A stretch of DNA of 64,000 nucleotides from JAUIAI01 sp045106815 (GCA_045106815.1 JBGCFG010000003.1:248001-312000), one strand, 5' to 3'; shown: positions 44,619-54,067, counted from the first letter of the stretch. Numbers and translations: made by a program. The notes: a model not told the origin generated them from the letters alone.

Positions 44619-44945
44619 ATGGACGCTGGATTTAACATCGTATGGGCTGTTCTGATGCTGGTCGTCGTGGTGGCAGCAGTTCCCGCCAGCGTTTGGCTGA
44701 TGCGCAAACTCCCCGGATTCAAACCGGTTGGCGGATCGACCCTAACTGTGTGCGAAACGCTTAGCCTTGGGCCGCGCGAAAGACTGCTGGTGGTTCGCTC
44801 GGGTGATCGGTACCTATTGCTTGGCGCCACTCCCCAGGCGGTAAATCTGGTGTGCGAACTAGCGAACTACCCTGATTCAGACCTCTCCCCTGGCCAATCG
44901 TTTGCCAGTCAATTGAAAAAGGCTGGCGATGAATCCCGACGATGA
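44619..44945 (+). CDS. fliO: Flagellar export protein FliO
   Basis: Assembly factor for the FliP ring in the export gate. It is a 108-residue membrane protein with one N-terminal membrane segment (IVWAVLMLVVVVAAVPASVWL) and the cytoplasmic FliO domain (LGPRERLLVVRSGDRYLLLGATPQAVNLV). fliP overlaps its 3' end by 17 bases. Confidence 0.9.
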   Translation: MDAGFNIVWAVLMLVVVVAAVPASVWLMRKLPGFKPVGGSTLTVCETLSLGPRERLLVVRSGDRYLLLGATPQAVNLVCELANYPDSDLSPGQSFASQLKKAGDESRR

Positions 44946-45630
44946 ATTTCCCGGCCTGACCGTCACGGCTCAGGCCGCAGCCGACGGTGTTACGCAATAC
45001 TCGGTTGCGATTGAAACCCTGCTGATTTTCGCGAGTCTGTCGTTTATTCCCGCGCTCGTACTGATGATGACCAGCTTTACCCGGATTGTGATTGTTCTGT
45101 CGCTGATGCGACAAGCGCTCGGCCTGCAAACGACGCCGCCCAATCAAGTCATTATCGGCATGTCTCTTTTTCTTAGCTTCTTCGTGATGAGTCCAACCCT
45201 GGACAAAATTTACGTTGACGCCTACCAGCCTTACTCACGCGAAGAGATCGCCTTGCCCGAGGCCACTGAGCGGGCAAGTAAGTCGATTCGTGAGTTCATG
45301 CTGGTGCAAACGCGGCAGGCAGATATAGCCCTGTTTGCCGAGATCGCTGGCCTACCGGAAGACCTCGAATCGGAAAAGATTCCGATGCGGGTGATGGTGC
45401 CAGCCTTTGTCATCAGTGAGTTGAAAACAGCATTCCAAATTGGCTTTCTGGTATTCATTCCGTTCCTGGTGATTGATCTGGTGGTCGCCAGCGTCCTGAT
45501 GTCAATGGGCATGATGATGCTGTCACCCGTGCTGGTCTCGCTACCATTCAAGCTCATGCTGTTCGTGCTTGCAGACGGCTGGCATTTGCTCGTTGGGTCC
45601 ATGGTGGCAAGCTTCGGACCAGGAGGCTAG
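44929..45630 (+). CDS. fliP: Flagellar export gate protein FliP, without signal peptide
   Basis: Pentameric core of the export channel. The 233 residues contain all conserved parts: LTFIPA-type first helix (LLIFASLSFIPALVLMMTSFTRI), PPNQVIIG, FFVMSPTLDKIYVDAYQPYS, SELKTAFQIGF and PFKLMLFVLADGW. The N-terminus (MNPDDEFPGLTV) lines up with the mature end of FliP; the cleavable signal peptide known from enterobacteria is missing. An in-frame TGA at 44914 blocks any longer ATG/GTG start. Confidence 0.95.
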   Translation: MNPDDEFPGLTVTAQAAADGVTQYSVAIETLLIFASLSFIPALVLMMTSFTRIVIVLSLMRQALGLQTTPPNQVIIGMSLFLSFFVMSPTLDKIYVDAYQPYSREEIALPEATERASKSIREFMLVQTRQADIALFAEIAGLPEDLESEKIPMRVMVPAFVISELKTAFQIGFLVFIPFLVIDLVVASVLMSMGMMMLSPVLVSLPFKLMLFVLADGWHLLVGSMVASFGPGG

Positions 45631-45632
45631 GC

Positions 45633-45905
45633 ATGGGCGCAGAATTTGTTCTGGGCATTGGCCGAACCGGCCTTGAAATGATGATGGTGATTGCGCTACC
45701 GCTGCTAACCGTTGCATTGGTGATCGGTTTGATCGTCAGCGTGCTCCAGGCCGTCACGCAAATCAATGAAACCACCTTGTCGTTTTTGCCAAAGCTTATT
45801 GCGTTGGCGATTGCGCTTGTACTGGGTGGCCCCTGGTTTGTCACGATGCTGACCGACTATATCCGCCGGACGCTGATGATGATTCCTCAGGCCGTACTCG
45901 GATGA
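45633..45905 (+). CDS. fliQ: Flagellar export gate protein FliQ
   Basis: Small (90 residues) two-helix membrane protein of the export gate, with the conserved LVIGLIVSVLQAVTQINETTLSFLPKL. It starts two bases after the fliP stop and overlaps fliR by four bases. Confidence 0.96.
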   Translation: MGAEFVLGIGRTGLEMMMVIALPLLTVALVIGLIVSVLQAVTQINETTLSFLPKLIALAIALVLGGPWFVTMLTDYIRRTLMMIPQAVLG

Positions 45906-46654
45906 TCAGTTTCACTGATGCCGAGTTACTGAATCTTGTCACCGCCATTTTGCTGCCGTTTTTTCGAGTGCTCGGGCTGTTTACAGCGGCTCCTGTGCTT
46001 TCGCAGCGCTCAACACCTACGCGGGTACGGGTTGGCCTTGCTTTCCTGATCTGTATCATCGCCTTACCCGGCATTCAGACACCCGACATCGTCCTGGGCC
46101 CTGACTTGTTCGCGCTTATCCTGCACGAAGTCGTGGTTGGACTCACACTGGGCTTTTCGGCACGCGTTATCTTTGCAGCGTTTGAGATTGCGGGTGAAGC
46201 CATCGGATTACAAATGGGCCTGTCTTTTGCCGGTTTCTTTGATCCACAAAGCGGTGCAGCCAACCCGGTTGCCAGAACCATCAACCTCACCGCGGTCACC
46301 GCCTTCGTGATGCTCAATGGCCCGGGTCTGCTGGTGGCCGGTGTAGTTGCCAGTTTCACAGTCATTCCGATCGGGACCAACTATGACTGGTTTACCGCTG
46401 CGTCACCCACCCAACTTGGGACGGCTGTTTTTGCGTTGGCTCTGTCAATTGCCTTGCCCTTCATGATGCTCTTGCTGTTCGTCAACCTTGCGCTCGGCAT
46501 CATGTCGCGTGTCGCACCGCAGTTCAGCGTATTTTCAGTCGGCTTTCCGCTCACGATTGGGATGGGCATGGCAATGCTGACCTTTGCGACCCCCCTGATG
46601 GATACCGCAGTTGGTCTTGCAATGACCTTGCTGGATCAGGCGTTGCCGGCTTGA
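45902..46654 (+). CDS. fliR: Flagellar export gate protein FliR
   Basis: Completes the FliPQR channel. The 250 residues form about six membrane helices with conserved RVLGLFTAAPVLS, GEAIGLQMGLSFAGFFDP and MMLLLFVNLALGIMSRVAPQ. Last gene of fliLMNOPQR. No clear intrinsic terminator follows in the 82 bases before the next gene. Confidence 0.95.
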   Translation: MISFTDAELLNLVTAILLPFFRVLGLFTAAPVLSQRSTPTRVRVGLAFLICIIALPGIQTPDIVLGPDLFALILHEVVVGLTLGFSARVIFAAFEIAGEAIGLQMGLSFAGFFDPQSGAANPVARTINLTAVTAFVMLNGPGLLVAGVVASFTVIPIGTNYDWFTAASPTQLGTAVFALALSIALPFMMLLLFVNLALGIMSRVAPQFSVFSVGFPLTIGMGMAMLTFATPLMDTAVGLAMTLLDQALPA

Positions 46655-46736
46655 CCGAGCGCTAGACTGTGGTGTTTATCCCCTGATAACTAGCTCGACT
46701 GTGGGGGTGGCTAACCCACAACCCTAAAATAGCCCC

Positions 46737-47873
46737 ATGGGCAGCCCGCAGGATCAGACAGTCACTACCGCCGATGCGCCGTTGCGGATATTGGTGGTTG
46801 AAGATGTCGAAGCAGACTTTGAATTGCTTGTCGTCACGCTAAAGCGACAAGGGGTGAACGCTGTTTGCAAACGCGTTGAGACGGAGGTCGCAATGCGTAT
46901 CGCGCTGTCTGAGCACGCCTGGGATGCCATTATCTCTGACCATCATCTGCCCGCTTTCTCAAGCGGCGATGCACTGCGGGTTCAGCGCGAACTTGCCAGG
47001 GACAAACCGTTTCTGATCGTTTCAGGCACCATCGGCGAAGACGCTGCGGTCGAAGCGATGCGCAATGGCGCTGACGACTACTTGATCAAAGGAAGGCTGG
47101 CTCGCCTTGGTGGCGCGCTAAACAACGCGATTGCAGCCGCCCGTACCCGAGCGCGCAAGAGAGCGGCTGAGCGAGAGCTGAGTCGCTCTCAGCAAGATCT
47201 ACAAGCTTTGTCTGCCCACCTGCTGACAGCAGTCGAATCTGAGCGTAGTGCTGTCGCCCGAGATATCCACGATGAAATCGGCAGCGGTCTGACTTCACTC
47301 AAGTTTGACCTCGCCACGATTGCCCGCCTTGGTGATGAGCAAGTGACGGCCAAAGCCCGCGACGGAACTCAGCAGATCACTGCACTGATGCAGGCCTGCG
47401 AGCGGTTGATTAAAGAACTGCGTCCGCCGGTCTTGGACGCAGGCCTCGAACCGGCACTGCAGTGGCTAGTCAAACGCTTTGGTGAACGCACTGGCATTGC
47501 GTCGAAACTGCACTGCCACCAACGTCGTGACAGCTTACCTGCCAATATCGAACTAGCGTGCTACCGAACAGTTCAGGAGGCTTTGAACAATGTCATGAAA
47601 CACGCCAAGGCAACGCAAGTCACGATTGATCTTGTGATCGGTTTACATGACTTGTCGCTCGAAATCAGTGATAACGGAGTCGGATTCAGCCCCAATCAAG
47701 TCAGCAAACCAACTTCGTTCGGATTGCGCGGCCTGACCGAGCGAATCAAACAACATGACGGCTGGTTGGATGTCACTGGCTCGTCGACCGGTACATCAAC
47801 TGGCACAACCGTCATCGTTTCAATGCCCTTACCTGGCGTCGACAGCGACCTTGAGCGGACTGCGGACGGATGA
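46737..47873 (+). CDS. REC domain fused to NarX-type (HisKA_3) histidine kinase
   Basis: 378-residue soluble kinase with an N-terminal receiver domain (about 16-128; phosphoacceptor Asp68 in IISDHHLP) followed by a HisKA_3 dimerisation domain with His178 in RDIHDEIGSGL and a HATPase domain (NGVGFS, FGLRGL). No membrane segment, so it senses through its receiver, i.e. it takes phosphate from another kinase or is allosterically controlled. No ribosome binding site precedes the ATG. It overlaps the LuxR-type regulator by four bases, its likely partner. Confidence 0.88.
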   Translation: MGSPQDQTVTTADAPLRILVVEDVEADFELLVVTLKRQGVNAVCKRVETEVAMRIALSEHAWDAIISDHHLPAFSSGDALRVQRELARDKPFLIVSGTIGEDAAVEAMRNGADDYLIKGRLARLGGALNNAIAAARTRARKRAAERELSRSQQDLQALSAHLLTAVESERSAVARDIHDEIGSGLTSLKFDLATIARLGDEQVTAKARDGTQQITALMQACERLIKELRPPVLDAGLEPALQWLVKRFGERTGIASKLHCHQRRDSLPANIELACYRTVQEALNNVMKHAKATQVTIDLVIGLHDLSLEISDNGVGFSPNQVSKPTSFGLRGLTERIKQHDGWLDVTGSSTGTSTGTTVIVSMPLPGVDSDLERTADG

Positions 47874-48502
47874 TTAGAGTAACCCTCGTGGACGATCATG
47901 CGCTGATCCGGCGCGGCCTGCGCGAAACGCTTTGCGCTGACGGCGATATCGAAGTGGTGGCTGAAGCCGGTGACTATGCCGAATGGCTGGACTCGATGCG
48001 GGCCGTTCGCTGCGACGTTTTGATTCTTGATCTCAGCCTGCCCGGGCGTAGTGGTATTGAGATCCTGAACCGTTTGGAACAGGAAGAAGATCCGCCAAGG
48101 GTTGTTGTCTTATCGCAGTATCCGGAAGATCAATACGGCATTAGAACCCTAAAAGCCGGCGCCATGGCCTACCTCAACAAGGCGATCGATCCTGACACCA
48201 TGCTCAAGGCTGTGCGCCAGGTTGCTGCCGGACGAAAATTCGTGACACCAGAGATTGCGACTGCCTTGATGGAAAATGTTGTCGACAACCGGCCAGAGCT
48301 GGCTCATCAGGCATTGTCAGAGCGCGAGCGACAGACCATGACGCTGATTGCGACTGGCACAAAGCTCTCTCAAATTGCCCAGCAACTTAACTTGTCGCCC
48401 AAGACCGTCAGCGTGTACCGGTCACGCATTCTTGAAAAACTGCAGCTTGGCAGCAATGCGGAAATCGCGGCCTACGCGGTACGCCACGGCTTGATCGAGT
48501 AG
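47870..48502 (+). CDS. LuxR/NarL-family response regulator
   Basis: 210-residue DNA-binding response regulator: receiver with acidic pocket VDDH and phosphoacceptor Asp54, and a C-terminal LuxR-type helix-turn-helix (about 145-208, LSERERQTMTLIATGTKLSQIAQQLNLSPKTVSVYRSRI). Start overlaps the kinase gene (ATGA), so the two form one system. Targets unknown; position next to fliR suggests, but does not prove, motility genes. Confidence 0.92.
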   Translation: MIRVTLVDDHALIRRGLRETLCADGDIEVVAEAGDYAEWLDSMRAVRCDVLILDLSLPGRSGIEILNRLEQEEDPPRVVVLSQYPEDQYGIRTLKAGAMAYLNKAIDPDTMLKAVRQVAAGRKFVTPEIATALMENVVDNRPELAHQALSERERQTMTLIATGTKLSQIAQQLNLSPKTVSVYRSRILEKLQLGSNAEIAAYAVRHGLIE

Positions 48503-48623
48503 TTTGCTGCAACTGCACATTGCAAAAGACGGTCAATTCGGTCTTTGGCACACAGTCGGTGCTTAGATTCACGCTGGTTTCTGGCAATATCGTGCAAAAG
48601 ATTCTCCATCCTTGGTGTAAAAG

Positions 48624-50543
48624 TTGCAATCGTCTCTAGACCCGCAATCGGGCGCTATTGCCCGGGTGGCAACGCCGCTGCGCTGGTTAGCTGGTACGGT
48701 GATCGCTCTGGCGATCATTGGGCTCGCGCTTGTCCTCATTGATGGGCTATTCGGATTCGGTACAACGAGTGGCAGTAGCCATGACGCGTTGTTGCCGCTG
48801 GTTCTCGTCGCTGTCGTGTCTGGCGCCGGAGTCACGCTGCTGGTTGGCATTTTGTTGTCTAAGGCTTCGCGAGACAAAACTGAACTGACCACTGCCCCAC
48901 TAACAGCGACGCTCTCACAAAGCGATTTTTCGGGTGCCCTTGCCAAAGATGGGGTACGCCTCATGCGCGGCCTTACACGCAATGGTTACTGGCTCAGCGG
49001 AACGGAAGGGACATTCGAGCAAATTGATCCGGCCCATGACGACACGCAGCTCCGGCTGACCGAACTGCTCGGCAAACATCGCAAATCGCTTGCAGCGGAT
49101 GACGTAAGCAGAGAAGCCCTGGCAGGCATTGCCCGACAAACCGCGGCTCGCCTGCCCTACCGTGATGTACTCTGGCAATGTCGCTTGCCAGGCGGTCAGT
49201 GCCTGAATGTGCGGGAAAGCGGGATGCCTCGCTATGACACCGATGGCGAATTTTGTGGTTACCACGGATTCATTGAAGACATCAGCTCGCAGGCATTAGA
49301 CCCGATCCGAACCCAACTCGTCACGCAGGCGCTTGAAGTTCTGCCGATGCCGCTCGCCCTGCTGCATGTCGATTTGGATGCCGTTAACGGTGATGGATGG
49401 AAACTGGTTTGGGCTAATGCCCCCATGACTCATCTAACGGGTCGCAGCCAGATCGAACTGAGCGATGAACCCTTGTATCACTGGCTTCTCTGCGCGCCGG
49501 AGAATTCCTCGGAAGCCGATTTAACGGGTGCCAACAGTCGCAGACGTACCGGCCCGGCGTTGGATCATTTGCTGCACAAGGGCGACACCCATCAAGGTAA
49601 CGGCCTGGTGCTTGACCGCTATGGCAGACGACGCCAAGTCGTTCTGACGCTTGAAAGAATCGATGCCGGCCAGCCGGGCAACCAACTCATGCTGATTGCC
49701 GCTGATCCTACGAGTGCCGCATTACGTAAGCTGCAAACTAGCGCGACTGCAGTAGAGGCAAGCCGCCAGGAACTGGCAAAACGGCAGTTGGATATTGAGG
49801 TCACGACCCGGGAGTTGGAGTCGTTCAGTCACACGGTTTCACACGACTTGCGACACCCGCTGCGTATTGTTGATGGTTTTGCACGGATCATTCAGGAGGA
49901 CTATGGTCAGTTATTCGACCAAGCCGGCGTCGAGCACTTGAACCGGATTCTCAGTGCGGCCCATCGCATGAATTCGATGATCGACGCATTGATTGAACTT
50001 CACAGCATCTCGAGTCAGCCGATTGCAGATGATCCAATCGATCTTACGGCAATGGCCAGCGAGATTTGCGAAGAACTGCGTGAAGACGAAACATCCAGAA
50101 ACGTTGACATCTGGATTGAGCCCAATATGTCCTGCCGCGGAGACCGCCAACTCATTCGGATGGCGTTGTTCAATCTTATTCAAAATGCCTGGAAATACAC
50201 CAGCAAAACGAACGATGCGACGATCTCCATCGACACAGTCTCTTTGGACGACACGCGGGTCTACCGCGTGACAGACAACGGCGCGGGCTTTGATATGCGG
50301 TTTGCCGATCGCCTGTTCAATCTTTTTCACCGACTGCATGGCCAGTCTGACTTTCAAGGCTCAGGTGTCGGACTAGCGACTGTTCAACGCATTGTGCGGC
50401 GCCATAGCGGCAGAATCTGGGCAAGCGCAACACTTGGCGAGGGCGCGTGCTTTCAGTTTACGCTTTGGGATACCTTTGCCGAGTCGCTGACTTCGGACCG
50501 TAAAACCGACGCAGACTCGCCGCAGCCAAAAGACGCGCTATGA
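48624..50543 (+). CDS. Membrane-bound PAS sensor histidine kinase
   Basis: 639 residues. Two membrane helices (about 21-43 and 56-78) with a very short periplasmic loop, two PAS-like regions (about 105-222 and 235-360), a coiled coil, a HisKA domain with His407 in SHTVSHDLRHPLR and a HATPase domain (NLIQNAWKYTSK, GAGFDMRFADRLFNLFHRLH, GSGVGLATV). It resembles the phytochrome-like/PAS kinase class without a chromophore site. The start is TTG at 48624 with a poor ribosome binding site; GTG at 48666 is an alternative. No adjacent co-directional regulator; its stop overlaps the convergent ANTAR gene by six bases. Confidence 0.85.
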   Translation: MQSSLDPQSGAIARVATPLRWLAGTVIALAIIGLALVLIDGLFGFGTTSGSSHDALLPLVLVAVVSGAGVTLLVGILLSKASRDKTELTTAPLTATLSQSDFSGALAKDGVRLMRGLTRNGYWLSGTEGTFEQIDPAHDDTQLRLTELLGKHRKSLAADDVSREALAGIARQTAARLPYRDVLWQCRLPGGQCLNVRESGMPRYDTDGEFCGYHGFIEDISSQALDPIRTQLVTQALEVLPMPLALLHVDLDAVNGDGWKLVWANAPMTHLTGRSQIELSDEPLYHWLLCAPENSSEADLTGANSRRRTGPALDHLLHKGDTHQGNGLVLDRYGRRRQVVLTLERIDAGQPGNQLMLIAADPTSAALRKLQTSATAVEASRQELAKRQLDIEVTTRELESFSHTVSHDLRHPLRIVDGFARIIQEDYGQLFDQAGVEHLNRILSAAHRMNSMIDALIELHSISSQPIADDPIDLTAMASEICEELREDETSRNVDIWIEPNMSCRGDRQLIRMALFNLIQNAWKYTSKTNDATISIDTVSLDDTRVYRVTDNGAGFDMRFADRLFNLFHRLHGQSDFQGSGVGLATVQRIVRRHSGRIWASATLGEGACFQFTLWDTFAESLTSDRKTDADSPQPKDAL

Positions 50544-51146
50544 ATCAGTGATGCGCGACTCATTGACTGATGCGACGACATCAAGCGCGACCTGATTCAA
50601 AGACTGCTGATTCTGCTTAGCCAGGTCTCCGAGGGTGCGAAGTGCTTCGGTCAGTTCAATGCTGTTGCGTTCCATGAGGATGCCCGCAGCCACCCAGCGT
50701 TGAATGTTTTCGCCTTCAGGGGCCAATGGCGCCACCGGCTCCAAAGAGGATGCATGAGCTTGTTCGGCGAGTTTGGATAGGGCTTTTTCAAGTCGAGAGA
50801 GCAACCGGGTCGTCTCAATCGGTTTGACAAGATAATCAACGGCGCCGAAAGAAACACCCCGCTCTACTGCCTCATCACCACCATACGCAGACAGAAACAT
50901 AAACGGTGTGTTGACGTAGTCGCGAAGGTAAGCGGCAACATCCAGTCCCGTCTTACCATCCATCGCAATATCCAGAATCGCTAAATCGGGCCTGTTCTGG
51001 CGAGCCAACAATATGGCATCGTCACCATTGTCCGTTTCGATCACTTCGTAACCGGCTTGCCTGAGTGCTGTGGTGATGCTCAGCAACACCAGACGATCGT
51101 CGTCGCAGACCAGTAGCGTTTTCTTCTGCGATTGCGGGGAACTCAA
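50538..51146 (-). CDS. ANTAR-domain response regulator (RNA-binding antiterminator)
   Basis: 202 residues: receiver domain (phosphoacceptor Asp59 in LAILDIAMDG, Lys108) and a C-terminal ANTAR domain (about 150-192, AAGILMERNSIELTEALRTLGDLAKQ). ANTAR proteins bind paired RNA hairpins and prevent transcription termination when phosphorylated. It overlaps the upstream kinase gene by four bases (ATGA), as in the EutW/EutV type of pair. I did not find an obvious AnnGnn-loop hairpin pair in this window, so its targets lie elsewhere or are cryptic. Confidence 0.9.
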   Translation of the reverse strand: MSSPQSQKKTLLVCDDDRLVLLSITTALRQAGYEVIETDNGDDAILLARQNRPDLAILDIAMDGKTGLDVAAYLRDYVNTPFMFLSAYGGDEAVERGVSFGAVDYLVKPIETTRLLSRLEKALSKLAEQAHASSLEPVAPLAPEGENIQRWVAAGILMERNSIELTEALRTLGDLAKQNQQSLNQVALDVVASVNESRITDS

Positions 51147-54067
51147 GATCCAATTCCTTGTGTTTGTTTAGATTCGACACGCAGTGCCGGCGCCGTGAGC
51201 CCTAAGGTAACCAGCACCCGTTCACCTTGTTCGGAGAAGCTCAGCTTAGTCCCACGACGGGGAATCAGAGCCTTAACCAGACCAAGACCGCTGGAAGTCA
51301 GCGGCAGATTATCCAGGTCAAACCCTTCGGGCAAGGAGCCTTTGTTCAAAACCTCAATCACCACACCTGACTCATCGCCGTCGACAGTGACCTGCACCGA
51401 CTCGTCATCCAGACTGTGCTTGAACGCATTTGTCATGAGTTCATTAATCACGAGTGCAAGCGGAACAGCCTCGCTCTCGGGGACACTCCAGAGGGTATCA
51501 ACGCCCGGCAATACCTCGCAGTCGAGACGTTGTCCAAAATTGATACGCAAGTTGTCAGCAATTGCGAGCACAATTTGGCCTGCCCTGAGCGCATCATCAC
51601 TGCGAAACTGCAGACCATGAACCTGCGCAATCGCGTGAATTTGGCTCGCAACTTCCGACAAAGTCCCTTTCAGCTCTGGCTGACGAATCGCGGTTTGCTG
51701 GAGCAATCCTGCAACGCCCTGCAAGTTATTCTTGATTCGGTGATGGACTTCCCTTACGAGGGTCTCTCGCTGATTAACGGCCTCGTCTATCCGGTTTTGT
51801 TCAGCCTCACGCTCGTGAGAAATATCCTCAGCCAGGATAAAACACTCGCCGTGGCCTGGCCCCCCGCCAAACATTCGCAGACGCACAGTCATATGCCGGC
51901 CGCTGGGATGCTGCATCTGAACAACCGCTATGCTCGGCTTTCCGGAAGCCAGATTTGAAAGTGACTCCTCAAGCACATCCGCACTTTCATCGGCCACGCC
52001 ATGCCAAAGCCGCATACCAGACAATCGAATCAACTCATCTGGTTCAAGACCAAAGATAGCCTTAGACGCACGATTGGCATGGATGATGCGGTTTCCGGTC
52101 GGAGTCAGTACAAGCACGGCTTCATTCAAAGACGCTGCGAACGCGTCGAAGCGCATATGCATCTTCACGGCCAGAGACAAAGCTGAATTTCGCTGCCGCA
52201 GATCAACACTCACGACCGTAATGGAATCCGCGGCTCCGTCCATATTGGGTGTGAGATGGAGCAGGCAATCAATCAGGCTTAAATCATCTCGCACTAGGTT
52301 GACTCGCACCACAGACTCTCCCACATCACGACTGCGCCCTTCGAGCAAGGCGCTCAGTCCGAGTTCAGCTGTGGCATCGCAATAGCGGGCGAACGCGGTG
52401 TCGAGAATGTCCGCCTCGCTGCGATTGAGCAAGCCGAGCAATGCCGCGTTAGCGCGAACCACTTTGCCCCGTTCAAGGACGGCGACGCCAACAGTCGCTA
52501 CATCATTTTGCTCACGGATTTCAGCGATGCTCTCGCGCAAATGCTCCGACTGCTCAAGCAGATCACTCACGTCAGTCAGCGTCACCAGCATGCCAAGTTC
52601 TTCTCGCTCGGCGTCCACCCTGCGCAGCGCAATTTCACACTGTCTGCTGCTGCCACTCGCATGGATGATTCTTTCAGTGAAGCGATACATGCCACTACTG
52701 TGAACCGCCTCGCAAACCACTGGCTCGATCTCTGTCCAGTCAAACATACTCCCGAACAAGACCTCCAGCGGCTGCCCGAGAATTTCTCGCTCTGGTCTGC
52801 CAAGCAGATTCTCTAATGCCGGATTGACCTGCACGACAATCTCGCCGACCACATGAATTAGGCCTGCATCCATTGAGCGGAGCAAGGCTGATTGCTGCAA
52901 CAAAGAAGAGCGAAGCTCGGTCTTGAGCAAATGCTCACGCGTTGCATCGTTAATCACGATGAGTGTGATCTGTTCGTTCTCAGCAGACGTCAGTGTTTTG
53001 GCATAGCAGTCAAGCCATTGCGCTTCACCATCAGGCTGACTGTGCTGAATGCGGCAGGTGCCTTCCGGTGACTGTTGGGTATGCTCCGCCACACTCAATG
53101 GCATCGTCTCTTTGATCCCGGACGCTAACCGCTCAAACTCCTGGTACTCCACCAGGCCTGTCATCGTGCTCAGGGTTTTGTTGCATCTCAGCAGACTGCC
53201 ATCGTGGCGCACCGCCATCATGCCCACGGGCGCATAGTCAAAGCCGCGCTCAAGCCACGATACTTGCGCCCGCAGCATTTGTTCAAGCGTTTGTGTGGGG
53301 CGCAAGTCAAACAGCATCGCGCACCACATTTGTTCGCCGTTCAGTCCTTTGATGCCAAGTGCCTCAAGTCGATACGGCACATGCTCGCCCGTGACACCGT
53401 GGATGGCCACGCGTTCATCACGATAGTGCGTGATGTGCTTGCCCTCGTCGACCCACTTCAGAGCGTTCTGCCGCATTTCTTCGAACTGCTTGGCCGCAGA
53501 GCTGGCATGCCATTCTCGCGGATCCTCGCCATAGAGTTGTTCTACCGTCCGGCCCAATAGGTCACATGCGGCTTTGTTGGCCAGGATAATGCGGTAGTTG
53601 CTGTCTTGTATTGTGGTGGGGACCGGCGATTCTTCAATTGTGAGGCGAAAGATATCGAGCTTGCTAAGCAGTAATTGATCGTGCTCTGACGACTCTTGTA
53701 TCCGCGAATAAGTGGACAGAAAATTTGGCTCGCCGCGGCGTACGAACCGCGTTACTGTCACAGTGACATCAAGCGTCTTGCCAGAGCCGGTCGTGATGCG
53801 CCGGGTATATTCGACCGGCTTGTCAGGCTGGGCCTCAAGCATGCGAACAATCCGCTCATGCTGAGCAATGCGAACCGCCCGCTTGTCATCGGCATAGTCA
53901 AGCACATGACGTCGTCCGATGACCCGCTCAGCGTCGAGCTCAAAAATGCGCTCGAAGGCAGGATTCACCGCAGCATAGCAAAGGGATGCGTCAAAAACCG
54001 CCACCGGCATGGGCAAATGCCGGTACACCGCTGAGAAATCGGTGTCTTCGACCGTCGTTTCAATCAT
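51143..54067 (-). CDS. Multi-PAS HisKA_2-type sensor histidine kinase
   Basis: 974 residues with no membrane helix. About six consecutive PAS-like domains (near 10-125, 133-255, 270-380, 395-505, 515-630, 640-760) precede a HisKA_2 dimerisation domain with the phosphorylated-His segment REVHHRIKNNLQGV and a HATPase domain (LVINELMTNAFKHS, SSGLGLVKALI). Six sensory modules suggest integration of several cytoplasmic signals such as redox, oxygen or small ligands; no cofactor residue can be assigned. Co-transcribed with the ANTAR regulator, its likely phosphotransfer partner. Confidence 0.9.
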   Translation of the reverse strand: MIETTVEDTDFSAVYRHLPMPVAVFDASLCYAAVNPAFERIFELDAERVIGRRHVLDYADDKRAVRIAQHERIVRMLEAQPDKPVEYTRRITTGSGKTLDVTVTVTRFVRRGEPNFLSTYSRIQESSEHDQLLLSKLDIFRLTIEESPVPTTIQDSNYRIILANKAACDLLGRTVEQLYGEDPREWHASSAAKQFEEMRQNALKWVDEGKHITHYRDERVAIHGVTGEHVPYRLEALGIKGLNGEQMWCAMLFDLRPTQTLEQMLRAQVSWLERGFDYAPVGMMAVRHDGSLLRCNKTLSTMTGLVEYQEFERLASGIKETMPLSVAEHTQQSPEGTCRIQHSQPDGEAQWLDCYAKTLTSAENEQITLIVINDATREHLLKTELRSSLLQQSALLRSMDAGLIHVVGEIVVQVNPALENLLGRPEREILGQPLEVLFGSMFDWTEIEPVVCEAVHSSGMYRFTERIIHASGSSRQCEIALRRVDAEREELGMLVTLTDVSDLLEQSEHLRESIAEIREQNDVATVGVAVLERGKVVRANAALLGLLNRSEADILDTAFARYCDATAELGLSALLEGRSRDVGESVVRVNLVRDDLSLIDCLLHLTPNMDGAADSITVVSVDLRQRNSALSLAVKMHMRFDAFAASLNEAVLVLTPTGNRIIHANRASKAIFGLEPDELIRLSGMRLWHGVADESADVLEESLSNLASGKPSIAVVQMQHPSGRHMTVRLRMFGGGPGHGECFILAEDISHEREAEQNRIDEAVNQRETLVREVHHRIKNNLQGVAGLLQQTAIRQPELKGTLSEVASQIHAIAQVHGLQFRSDDALRAGQIVLAIADNLRINFGQRLDCEVLPGVDTLWSVPESEAVPLALVINELMTNAFKHSLDDESVQVTVDGDESGVVIEVLNKGSLPEGFDLDNLPLTSSGLGLVKALIPRRGTKLSFSEQGERVLVTLGLTAPALRVESKQTQGIGS

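Noticed and set aside
48525..48546. AAAGAC/GTCTTT hairpin after the LuxR-type regulator as a terminator
   Set aside because: Stem is short and AT-rich with a ten-base loop and lacks a following U run.
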